47,988 nt of DNA from Clostridiales bacterium (GTDB taxonomy: Bacteria > Bacillota > Clostridia > TANB77 > CAG-508): positions 1 to 47,988 of the forward strand of contig SVGD01000010.1 of NCBI GenBank assembly GCA_015056485.1. Reading direction: 5' to 3'. The translations under genes and the position numbers were made by a program. A model generated the notes under the pieces. The model did no database searches and was not told the origin of the DNA. It was given only the letters and a program-made list of their open reading frames with translations. Positions 25,908 to 34,215 of this stretch are shown piece by piece (position 1 is the stretch's first letter; every line of letters starts with the position of its first letter).

Positions 25908-26153
25908 CTATTTATTCATTTCTATTGCCGCATCGATTTCTTTAATAAACATATCGGTGTATTTAATTATATCTTTTTTCACCTCAGTCAAAGTTTTAAT
26001 AAGTCCTTCTTGTGTTTCATCCACACTTGCTTTTTTTTCTGGCGCTTTTTTGGAAAAATTTTTTCCAATGTACAACATCTTTATGCAAACCGATGCTGCA
26101 TCAATTTTAGTTTTTAATGCTTGTTTGATTTGATTTCTTTCTTTTTTGTTCAT
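25908..26153 (-). CDS. small helical protein, unknown
   Basis: 81 residues, no membrane segment. Basic N-terminal half (NKKERNQIKQALKTK, FSKKAPEKK) and a heptad-like acidic C-terminal half (TLTEVKKDIIKYTDMFIKEI). Own promoter (26249-26277) and terminator. No family recognised. Confidence 0.6.
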   Translation of the reverse strand: MNKKERNQIKQALKTKIDAASVCIKMLYIGKNFSKKAPEKKASVDETQEGLIKTLTEVKKDIIKYTDMFIKEIDAAIEMNK

Positions 26154-26248
26154 AAATCAAAAACACTCCATTTTAACTTAAAATCATAAAATTAATGGGT
26201 TTTAGAAAAATCGCTTAAAACTAAAACGGTTTAATATTATGTACACAT

Positions 26249-26277
26249 ATTTTATCATATATCTTATAATCATGCAA
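26249..26277 (-). promoter_or_regulatory. promoter of 25908 gene
   Basis: TTGCAT, 17-base spacer ending ATATGA, TAAAAT. Confidence 0.65.
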
Positions 26278-26317
26278 ATTTTTCTCCATACTACAATAAA
26301 ACACATATTTTTATACT

Positions 26318-26360
26318 GCAAAAAGAGCGCCAAGAGGCGCTCTTTCCTTATGTTATCACT
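26318..26360 (-). terminator. terminator of 26348 gene (43-bp repeat, copy 2)
   Basis: Stem AAAGAGCGCC / GGCGCTCTTT, 4-base loop; the repeat unit also covers the last codons of the gene. Same sequence as 25786-25828 apart from one base, and that change keeps a G-U pair. Confidence 0.85.
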
Positions 26361-27475
26361 TCACCAGTCCCAAATAAGGATTTTTTTATTTTTACAGTAT
26401 CACCGACTTCAAGCTCTTTCCATTGTTCATATTTAAGGCTTAATTCTTTTTTCTTACCTTTTTCATTAACATAAGCAATGTAATAATACTCCGTTCTGCT
26501 ACTTTCTCTTTCATCAGAATTGAGATTTAATTCTCCCCAATATGGGTTCTTGTCTGCTCCTGATGTTTTCACTGAACGTTCATATACCCATCGTTCGATT
26601 TCGTAATAGTACTTAGTCTTATAAATAGGTTCATCTCTGTAAACAGCTTCTGTATAATCTTCAGTTTCATAGTAGGTTTCATATATCGGTCTTTGGTCTA
26701 TAATTTCTTCAAAATAGCCATTTCCAAGGTCTTGATATCCTACAACATAATCTTCATATCCCACAAGCCGTTCTTTTTTTACTTCTTTGCTATAAGTCTC
26801 GTAATGGTCAAAAACCTCTTCATAACCTGCAATCTCTTGCTGAGTATAAAGGATTCGACCACCTGATGGAACTGACCAATCACTTTCTTCGACTGTTTTA
26901 TATCGCTCAATTGAAATTGAACGTTCCCACCTTATGTCATTAATAGTTATATTTTCTTCTCTTGGAATGAAAATTAAACATATTGCTCCAATTACGACAG
27001 AAAGTATAAGAGGAATAATTATAAACCATTTCCAATTCTTTGAGAAAAAGTTTTCTTCCTGCCTTTTAGAATTACTGCTATAATAAGAATTTTTGACATA
27101 ATTGTAAGTAGGTGTTTCTTGAACTTCACGGTCTTCTGAATGTGATTGTTTCTTTGCTTCCATTTTTGCAATGTTTGAGAAATAATCAGGATTTTCTGCT
27201 GTCCTCTCTGCACCGCAAGATTCGCAATGAGTGTTTTTATCTGAATTTAAAGAGCCACAGTATTCACACAACCAATCAGGATTCCGTGAAATTTCCGCTG
27301 ATTTCTCTTCATTCAAATAATTAAATTTTTCTCTGTCGCTAGGCAAGTAAAATCGTGTATCCTCATCACGGGGTTTACCGCAGTTTGGACACTCTCTTAT
27401 ACTGCCTTTAATGGCCTTGGTATCACAATACTTACAATCCCAAAGACCTTCAATAATTCTGCCCAATGTTGTCAT
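26348..27475 (-). CDS. double zinc-ribbon membrane protein
   Basis: 375 residues. Two zinc ribbons at the N-terminus: WDCKYCDTKAIKGS...ECPNCGKP and WLCEYCGSLNSD...HCESCGAE. A single membrane helix follows at about 150-172. The extracytoplasmic part has many Tyr/Glu-rich repeats of the form YETYYETEDYTEAVY and a C-terminal small beta domain ending KSLFGTGEVIT. Two in-frame CGG codons (27284-27286, 26768-26770) are read as ordinary codons because both flanks stay in frame with the zinc ribbons. Function unknown. Confidence 0.75.
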   Translation of the reverse strand: MTTLGRIIEGLWDCKYCDTKAIKGSIRECPNCGKPRDEDTRFYLPSDREKFNYLNEEKSAEISRNPDWLCEYCGSLNSDKNTHCESCGAERTAENPDYFSNIAKMEAKKQSHSEDREVQETPTYNYVKNSYYSSNSKRQEENFFSKNWKWFIIIPLILSVVIGAICLIFIPREENITINDIRWERSISIERYKTVEESDWSVPSGGRILYTQQEIAGYEEVFDHYETYSKEVKKERLVGYEDYVVGYQDLGNGYFEEIIDQRPIYETYYETEDYTEAVYRDEPIYKTKYYYEIERWVYERSVKTSGADKNPYWGELNLNSDERESSRTEYYYIAYVNEKGKKKELSLKYEQWKELEVGDTVKIKKSLFGTGEVIT

Positions 27476-27540
27476 TCCCTTCTTAATTTAATTAATCGGT
27501 TTGCTGTTTTATTTCTGGTTCTATGAAAAGTGATAGCATA

Positions 27541-27569
27541 ATTTTATCACATATTATGTTATTTTGCAA
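27541..27569 (-). promoter_or_regulatory. promoter of 26348 gene
   Basis: TTGCAA, 17-base spacer ending TGTGA, TAAAAT. Confidence 0.7.
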
Positions 27570-27605
27570 AGTTTAAGCATATGTGCATATTAAAAAGAAA
27601 AAAAA

Positions 27606-27637
27606 GATGTTACTATTAATTTAATAATGGTAACATC
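27606..27637 (-). terminator. hairpin in 27570-27823 spacer
   Basis: Stem GATGTTAC / GTAACATC with an A/T-rich loop, preceded by A-run on the plus strand. It would terminate minus-strand transcription from the 27824 gene. The remaining spacer shows nothing else I can support. Confidence 0.5.
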
Positions 27638-27823
27638 GCAACTACTTCTTTATTTTTAATTATATTTTTTGCTATTATTTCTACATTTATTTGTAGTACA
27701 CTAACAAGGTTACTTCTTAACATAAAATGCAAACTAACTATTCAGCATACAGTTAACCCTTTACTTTATCCATTTTTTTTAGAAAACTATGAATCATTGT
27801 TTTAATATCTTTTATATTACTTA

Positions 27824-28273
27824 TTATCTATTAAAGAATAATTTAATCTTACTGATAATTCTTTTTATAAATGATTTTTTGTATGCTAATGCTGACGTAG
27901 TTTCATTTGCTACTATTGTTTTCTCAACTACCTTTGATTTGTTTCCAAATATATTATCAGGATTATACTTTTCTCTTAATTCTTTTTGATATTTTACCTC
28001 ATTTTCATTTAGTATTTTTTCTAATTCAATTCTCTCTATATCATTACATATATAATCTTTGTATAATACCGTTAATATTTCTTTTGTTATTGGTAATAAA
28101 TCTTGTTCATCAATTGGTAACGACCTATCTATATTCCATTTATAATCTTTTGATTTATTAGCTTCAAAGTAACTAATGAATTTATTTGGTATTCTAGCTT
28201 TTAAGTTTGGTTCAATATATTTTAGGATTTCACTTATTTGATAAAGCGAATTTGAATATTCCATATTTTCCAT
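27824..28273 (-). CDS. hypothetical protein paired with the 28275 gene
   Basis: 149 residues; starts one base after the stop of the upstream gene, so the two are an operon. Helical N-terminal half, charged middle with ERIELEKILNENEVKYQKEL (coiled-coil-like), and a basic hydrophobic C-terminus KKSFIKRIISKIKLFFNR that could be amphipathic and membrane-binding. No family recognised. The motif NPDNIFGNKSKVVEK does not match a domain I know. Confidence 0.6.
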   Translation of the reverse strand: MENMEYSNSLYQISEILKYIEPNLKARIPNKFISYFEANKSKDYKWNIDRSLPIDEQDLLPITKEILTVLYKDYICNDIERIELEKILNENEVKYQKELREKYNPDNIFGNKSKVVEKTIVANETTSALAYKKSFIKRIISKIKLFFNR

Positions 28274-28274
28274 C

Positions 28275-29444
28275 TTATTCCCCTTTTCCTTCCGGTTTAT
28301 CTTTAGTTTCTATTGTTTTAGGATTTAACCATCTAGTTGTTGCATTTTGTAATGAAACTGCTCTCTTCTCTACAGGTGCTTTTCTTTGTCCTTTTGCAAT
28401 AGCACCTAAAGCTTTTTTAGCTTCTTCAGCTTCTTTATCAGCTAAATATCGTCCTTCTTCTACTGTTCGTCTCTGGCGATATAATGCTAATTCTTCAACT
28501 AAATATGTTTCAACATCTTCCTTACTATGGCTTCTAGCATATTCTGTATATTCTTGTGATTGAACTATTGGTACTAACGCCCTAATTTCGTCACCTGTCA
28601 AACGACATAATTTGTGCATGCAAAGAGAGTCTAAGTTTTCTCTTCCTTTTGAGGTATCAAGAATTTCTAAATAAAATTTAGGTACTACTTCTCCGTTTAA
28701 AATTAGTTTCTAAATCTCTTATTTGAACATTCCAAAATTCTACTGAATATTTACCACCTTTACCATAACAAACACTTTCATCTAGTCCTTCTTCTGCTAA
28801 ATATTCTCTATATTCTTTTTGAAATTGTTTTTTCATTTCATCACGACTATCTACTAATTGTTTTGATAATAAATCTTCATTGGTTAATCGATCTAATATA
28901 ACAAAAGATAAACCTCTATCTTTAAACAAGAAACTATAATCACTTGAAATAGCAATATTTCCTTTTTGCATTTCAATATATAGTTTTCTAATCAGCTCAC
29001 TACTTTGAAAATTAGTTGATATTAAGTCAAAATGACCGACGAGCATTCCATATAGAAATTACTTCTGGCGAATCAATAGTTTGATCCAATTTTCTTAAAA
29101 TTGCTTCTACAGCTTGTCTGTCATCATTATTTATATGTCTAGACATTATTGCACGGCGTTCATCTTCTGTTTTTTGCATTAGGCTCACATATTTTCTTAA
29201 ATCATTTGTCAACCAAACAGTTCCATCACTAAATTCCATTAGTTTAATTGTTGCTGGGCTTTCAACAATTTCTCCATCAAAAGGATTATCTTTATTTTTA
29301 TTTTCTCCTTTTTCAGTTTTTTTCAATTCTATTCCCCTATATTTTGATTCATGTTCTGCATAAAATCCATAACCGCGCATTGAATCCTATTAAAATTCCA
29401 TCTCTATATAAGATTTCTTGTGAATGGCTAGCATATCTACTCAT
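28275..29444 (-). CDS. 388-residue hypothetical protein read through three CGG +1 sites
   Basis: No single frame covers it. From ATG 29444 (GGAGG upstream, promoter at 29488-29516), skipping the C of in-frame CGG at 29373-29375, 29036-29038 and 28693-28695 gives one continuous 388-residue protein with no other stop. Joins are FNA-GYGFYAEH, WNAR-GHFDLIST and TNFK-GEVVPKFYL. The central part is helical and acidic; the C-terminal 100 residues are rich in Glu/Ala/Arg. A start at ATG 29380 with a weaker RBS would avoid the first site. I do not recognise the family; its partner is the 27824 gene. Confidence 0.7.
28693..28695 (-). other. CGG +1 recoding site, 28275 gene, third
   Basis: Zero frame AAA CGG AGA stops five codons on; skipping C gives AAA GGA GAA and joins two long open frames. 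Confidence 0.7.
29036..29038 (-). other. CGG +1 recoding site, 28275 gene, second
   Basis: Zero frame CGT CGG TCA TTT TGA stops; skipping C gives CGT GGT CAT TTT GAC and continues. Confidence 0.7.
29373..29375 (-). other. possible CGG +1 recoding site, 28275 gene, first
   Basis: Zero frame GCG CGG TTA stops soon; skipping C gives GCG GGT TAT GGA. Weaker than the others because a downstream start could replace it. Confidence 0.5.
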
Positions 29445-29487
29445 ACATTTCCTCCGACATTTATAAATTCTAGTATTTTTCCATATA

Positions 29488-29516
29488 ATTATAGCATAAC
29501 AATTATTTCTTTACAA
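29488..29516 (-). promoter_or_regulatory. promoter of 28275-27824 operon
   Basis: TTGTAA, 17-base spacer, TATAAT. Its position supports the start at 29444. Confidence 0.6.
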
Positions 29517-29542
29517 TAAATATTAATTAATTCCTAAAAATG

Positions 29543-31246
29543 CTATATTTTATAAGTACTATATACCTTCCTATATTCATTTTTTTGTAAAATCTTTCCA
29601 TTTTGTAATGTGATGATTTTATCACATAGTTTAGTAGTTTCTAATCTATGTGCAATTATTATACTAATTTTATTTTTTGTCACTTGTTCAATTGCATTTT
29701 TCACAAGCATTTCTGTATTAAAACTTAAATTTGAAGTTACTTCATCCAGAATTATTACATCTGGATTTATAGCCATTATTCTTGCGAAATTGATTAATTG
29801 CTTTTCTCCACTAGATAGTATATCAGGATTATCAAAAATATTTGTATTATACCCATTTTCTAAGCTTATAATTTTGTCATGTAATTTTAATTTTTTAAAA
29901 ATATTTTCAACCTCTACTTCAGTAATATTTTCATTCACATACTTTATATTATCAATTATTGTTTCCGGCAAAATTTGAACATCTTGCATTATATATCCTA
30001 TATTTTTTCTTATTGATTCAATGCTAAAATTTTTATAATTATAGCCATTGATTAATATCCTTCCACTTGTTGGTTCATAGAATCTACACAGTAAATTTGT
30101 AACTGTACTTTTACCGCTTCCAGTTTTTCCAACTAATGCAATTTTTTCATTTGAATTAATCTTTAAATTAAAATTCTTTATAGTCTTTTGATTATTATCA
30201 TATGAAAAATCAACATCTTCAAATTCTATATATTTTATGTTTTCTAATTTTTCTCCCTTATGGACATCTTCTATCTCATCTATCTCTAAAAATTTTAACA
30301 CTTTAGAGTATGCAATAAATGCTTGATTGAAATCTGTTATGTGTCTTATAAACCAATTAAACTCATACTTAAGTGCTCCACTGTAATCAATTAATAGCAT
30401 AATTTCTGCATAAGTTGCTAATCCTTTAATTACATCATTTCCTGACCAAAATATTATTACTGGTATGGCAAATGATGTTATAAAAGCAAAAATGCTATTA
30501 TATTTTCCAATGACTTTTTCTACATTCTTATTTTTATCAACAAATTTTTCTAATTTTTCATCTAATTCTTTTATTTTAACATCTATAATTTCTAATGTTT
30601 TTATTGTTAGAAAACCTTGTATTCCTTCATTTATTAAATTATAAATATCAATGTTTAATTCTCTAATTTGATGTAAATCTTTTATTGTTTTTCTGTTAAA
30701 ATATATAGTTACTAAATATCCTATTACATATAATCCTACAAGCATTATAGTAACTTTTAAATCTATAAACATTAAAAACATTGCTATTATAAAAAATCTT
30801 GTAACTCCCATAAAATACATTTCTACTATAATATCTGGAAACAATCCTCCTGCATTATTAACATCATTTTGCATGAATTGAAGTATTGTTCCTGTTGAAT
30901 TATTATCATAAAATTTAAGATTCACTTTTTGTAATTTATTAAATACTTTTTCTCTCAATTCTCCTTGCATTATTCTTTGTAAAATACATCTCATATCACA
31001 ATGTTTTAAAACCATATAACTTTGTATTGCTATAACAATTATATAAATTATTGAATATGTAATAAGTCCTTTAATATTATTGTTTGGAATTTCTATATTT
31101 ATAATTTTTTTTGTAATATAAGCAACTACTAGTAATTCCATAACTACTGTAACACAAATTAATAAAAATATTTGAACCATCTTTTTATGATGTCCTGCAT
31201 GTTTATACATCTTATTTAATTCTTTTAATTTATTTTTAAGTTTCAT
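29543..31246 (-). CDS. ABC exporter (membrane + ATPase), second subunit
   Basis: 567 residues: six-helix ABC exporter domain (about 25-300) and ATPase domain with Walker A VGKTGSGKST, signature LSSGEKQLINFAR, Walker B VIILDEVTSN and His-loop IIIAHRLET. The signature LSSGE deviates from LSGGQ, so this may be one half of a heterodimer with the 31236 gene. Starts inside the end of that gene (11-base overlap). With a small peptide gene and AraC regulator upstream, it probably exports a peptide or drug-like compound. Confidence 0.9.
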   Translation of the reverse strand: MKLKNKLKELNKMYKHAGHHKKMVQIFLLICVTVVMELLVVAYITKKIINIEIPNNNIKGLITYSIIYIIVIAIQSYMVLKHCDMRCILQRIMQGELREKVFNKLQKVNLKFYDNNSTGTILQFMQNDVNNAGGLFPDIIVEMYFMGVTRFFIIAMFLMFIDLKVTIMLVGLYVIGYLVTIYFNRKTIKDLHQIRELNIDIYNLINEGIQGFLTIKTLEIIDVKIKELDEKLEKFVDKNKNVEKVIGKYNSIFAFITSFAIPVIIFWSGNDVIKGLATYAEIMLLIDYSGALKYEFNWFIRHITDFNQAFIAYSKVLKFLEIDEIEDVHKGEKLENIKYIEFEDVDFSYDNNQKTIKNFNLKINSNEKIALVGKTGSGKSTVTNLLCRFYEPTSGRILINGYNYKNFSIESIRKNIGYIMQDVQILPETIIDNIKYVNENITEVEVENIFKKLKLHDKIISLENGYNTNIFDNPDILSSGEKQLINFARIMAINPDVIILDEVTSNLSFNTEMLVKNAIEQVTKNKISIIIAHRLETTKLCDKIITLQNGKILQKNEYRKVYSTYKI

Positions 31247-33045
31247 CCATTGCTCCTATTTTTTCATTCATTTCTATTATTTTTTTAATATAAGATAGTG
31301 TTTTATCATTTTCATTCTTAAATGTAGAATTAACAGAATTGTCGAGACCTACGTTGAAAAACTCGCCATTTATTTTCTCTAGTGTTGTAGTGTTATTGTC
31401 TATATATAAAATTTTGTCTACATGTTTTAAAATGTTTAAATCGTGATTTATAAATAACATTGTTTTATCTTTGTAATTATTTGTTAAGTTTAGCAATATT
31501 TTTTCTTTTGTTTTATTATCTATTTTATTTAGAGCTTCATCAAATATAAAGATAGGTTTGTCTTTTATAAGACTTCGTGCAATTGCAATTCTTTGTTTTT
31601 GACCCCCTGAAAGCTTAACCCCTCTTTCACCTATAAGTGTATTTTCTTTTTCTTTAAATCTTTGTATGTCATCATAGATTTCACAATCTTTAAAAACACT
31701 CTTTATATTTTTCTTTATTTCATTATTTAAATTTATATTTTCTATAATACTTCCTTTAAATAAATAGCTATCTCCTTGAATTAAATCTATATATTCTCTT
31801 ATATTATTTTTATTTAATCTTTTTATGTTATGGTTATTTATATAAATATTACCAGTATACTCATTCATTCCTAATATTGCTTTTGATAATAAACTTTTTC
31901 CGCTTCCATTTTCTCCAACAATTGCAACTTTTTCACCTTTTTTTATAATAAAATTTAAATTTTTTAAAATTTCCTGATTATCTGCAAAAATAGTTACATT
32001 ACTAAAAATAATATCTCCATCCAAATTATATTTATCAGCATTTTTTTCTTCTTGTTTTAGTTTTAGTAAATCTTTTATCTTTTTGCTTATAGCATAAAAC
32101 TCATCAATATATTCTAAATTTGCACCAAACTCTAAAAAATAATCAAATATTTTTTCTGCATAATTTAATAATACTGTTATACCTCCGAATAGTCATGCTT
32201 CCATTTATAAAAGAAATACCACCTATTATAAATATTATAGGTGTTCTTAAATATGTTATATGGTCACTTAATATTTCGTAAAACAATATGAGTTTTATTA
32301 ATTTAACATTACAATTTGTATTATTTTCATTTAACTTACTATATCTTTCTTTCTCTAATTCCTGTTTATTTAACATTCTGATTAATTTTATATTATTTAG
32401 ATTTAATATTGTTGCTCCTAATAATTTTTTACGTTTTTTTATGCATTCTTCTATTCCTTTGTCTAACCTTTTTAAATACCATATAGAAAAAAGTAACATA
32501 ACAATAAATGTTAAAGCAAAATATATTGTTATAAGTAAATTTAATGTAACACTTTCCGTTATAATAAAAATACTTAAAAATAAAATATCAATTATCATGT
32601 TGAATTGCTTTTCAAAAAAATTCGAAAAAATATCTGCATCTTCAGTAATTCTTTGTAATATTTCTGTTTTATCATATGAATTATAACTTTTATACTCCAA
32701 ATTCAAGGTATGCTTAAATAATGTTAATTTTACATTAGCATTTATTTTTAATTTGAATTTACTTGTAATTATTTTCCTTAAATATGTTATAAACATTATT
32801 ATAAGATTTATAATTATTATAATTCCTGAAATTATTAATAAATCCCATAAATAATTTTTTGTTAATAATTTTTCTAAAAATTTAGGTAAACTATTATAAT
32901 CATTACATATTACATTATCTATTGCATATTTTACATATATAGCAATTTGTAATGTTAAATAAGAAAATAAAATACTTAAAATAAGGAGCAAAAAAATATG
33001 TTTTTTTGTTCCCTTTAAACCAATTGTTATTATATTATTCTTCAT
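31236..33045 (-). CDS. ABC exporter, first subunit, read through one CGG +1 site
   Basis: Zero frame from 33045 stops after 300 residues in the last membrane helices; skipping the C of in-frame CGG at 32185-32187 gives 602 residues, a full exporter. Helices about 15-290; ATPase with Walker A VGENGSGKS, signature LSGGQKQRIAIAR, Walker B IFIFDEALN and His-loop FINHDLN. The join reads SMTI-GGITVLLNYAEKIF, the usual transition from the last helix to the coupling helices. Follows the 56-residue gene by 10 bases. Partner of the 29543 gene. Confidence 0.9.
32185..32187 (-). other. CGG +1 recoding site, ABC exporter
   Basis: Zero frame ATT CGG AGG TAT leads to a stop 14 codons later; skipping C gives ATT GGA GGT ATA and joins membrane domain to ATPase domain. 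Confidence 0.82.
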
Positions 33046-33055
33046 ATATTATCCT

Positions 33056-33226
33056 TTAAAATTTTATTTCTTTATACATACTTTTATATAAACTATTATC
33101 ATTCAAATCCATATTAACTTTGTTTATTATATTTTGCTCAATGCTATTTAGTATGTTTTTCGCGTATTCACCTTCATTCAAGTTATTTATACCATTTGTT
33201 TTTTTATTAAAATCATATATATTCAT
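33056..33226 (-). CDS. 56-residue peptide, first gene of exporter operon
   Basis: Short frame with a strong RBS (AAAGGAG, 9 bases before ATG), ending 10 bases before the first ABC gene. Begins MNIYDFNKKTNGINN and ends YKSMYKEIKF. No Cys and no hydrophobic signal, so it is not a classical secreted peptide; it might be an unmodified or to-be-modified precursor exported by the ABC pair, or a small accessory protein. No leader motif such as a double-Gly was found. Confidence 0.6.
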   Translation of the reverse strand: MNIYDFNKKTNGINNLNEGEYAKNILNSIEQNIINKVNMDLNDNSLYKSMYKEIKF

Positions 33227-33323
33227 AATAGAATTCTCCTTTCTATTTTAAATATTATTAATAATTATATATTTAAAAAAAATTAATATCTCTACATTTT
33301 CAACATCAGAAAAGTTGACATTA

Positions 33324-33352
33324 TTTACAAAATTATTTAGATATGTTACAAT
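33324..33352 (+). promoter_or_regulatory. promoter of AraC regulator gene
   Basis: TTTACA, 17-base spacer ending ATATGT, TACAAT. The divergent side lacks a good -35/-10 pair, consistent with activation by the AraC protein. The intergenic region 33227-33372 is A/T-rich with no clear inverted operator. Confidence 0.55.
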
Positions 33353-33372
33353 TTTATCTAAGGAGTTGTCAT

Positions 33373-34188
33373 ATGTTTAAAGGTAGTATTGAAAAATTAA
33401 ATACTTTAATTGAATATATAGAAAATAATTTAGATAAAGATATAGATTACAAATCTCTTTCAAGAATTTTATGTGTTAATGAATATTCATTACATAGAAT
33501 TTTTCAATTTATAACTAATCTTTCCTTAACTGAATATATTAGAAAAAGAAAACTTACATCAGCTTCTATAGATTTATTAAATGGTAGTAAAGTTATCGAT
33601 GTTGCTATTAAATATGGTTATGATTCAGCCACTTCTTTTGGAAGAGCTTTTAAGAAAATGATGGGCTTTTCTCCTAAAGATATATCTAAAAACACAAATG
33701 AATTAAAAGTTTTCCCTGTTTTTGATTTTGCTAATATAAACAATAATTTTGATGAAATAAATTATTCAATAAAAAAGAATATAAGTTTTAATTTACATTG
33801 TGTTGGCAAAACAATTCCTTTTAATGATATTCCTAAAACAACTTCTAAATTTTGGGATGAAATGTACGAAAATAAAGAATTTATTTCTGCCGACACAACC
33901 TACGGCATTGTTGAATATGATAAAAATATTGATAACCCTAAACATCTCGTATATCATATAGGCAGTGCTTGTCCTTTTAAAGGAAGCAAAGAATATAACA
34001 TAACAAACAAAACATTCTTAATGTTCAGCATAAACAGTCGAGAAGCAATTGACATAAGTAATTATACAAATATGATTTATGCTTGTGTAATTCCTTATTT
34101 AGGATATAATTTAGACCAACTTCCTGATATTGAAGAATACGTTGGAGAAACAACAACAAATATATATATACCAATAACAAAAAAATAG
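33373..34188 (+). CDS. AraC-family regulator with GyrI-like effector domain
   Basis: 271 residues from ATG 33373 (AAGGAG upstream). N-terminal AraC/XylS double helix-turn-helix: SLSRILCVNEYSLHRIFQF and VIDVAIKYGYDSATSFGRAFKKMMGFSP. The C-terminal 150 residues resemble the GyrI/BmrR-type effector-binding domain (TTSKFWDEMYEN, TYGIVEYDK, YACVIPYLG). Such proteins sense small molecules and activate efflux or peptide-export genes. Divergent from the ABC exporter operon, which is the likely target. Confidence 0.88.
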   Translation: MFKGSIEKLNTLIEYIENNLDKDIDYKSLSRILCVNEYSLHRIFQFITNLSLTEYIRKRKLTSASIDLLNGSKVIDVAIKYGYDSATSFGRAFKKMMGFSPKDISKNTNELKVFPVFDFANINNNFDEINYSIKKNISFNLHCVGKTIPFNDIPKTTSKFWDEMYENKEFISADTTYGIVEYDKNIDNPKHLVYHIGSACPFKGSKEYNITNKTFLMFSINSREAIDISNYTNMIYACVIPYLGYNLDQLPDIEEYVGETTTNIYIPITKK

Positions 34189-34215
34189 ATGCAGATTAAA
34201 CTGCATCTATTTTTA
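34182..34215. terminator. bidirectional terminator between AraC gene and 34213 gene
   Basis: Stem AAATAGATGCAG / CTGCATCTATTT, 6-base loop, T-run on the plus side and A-run on the other. Confidence 0.85.
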
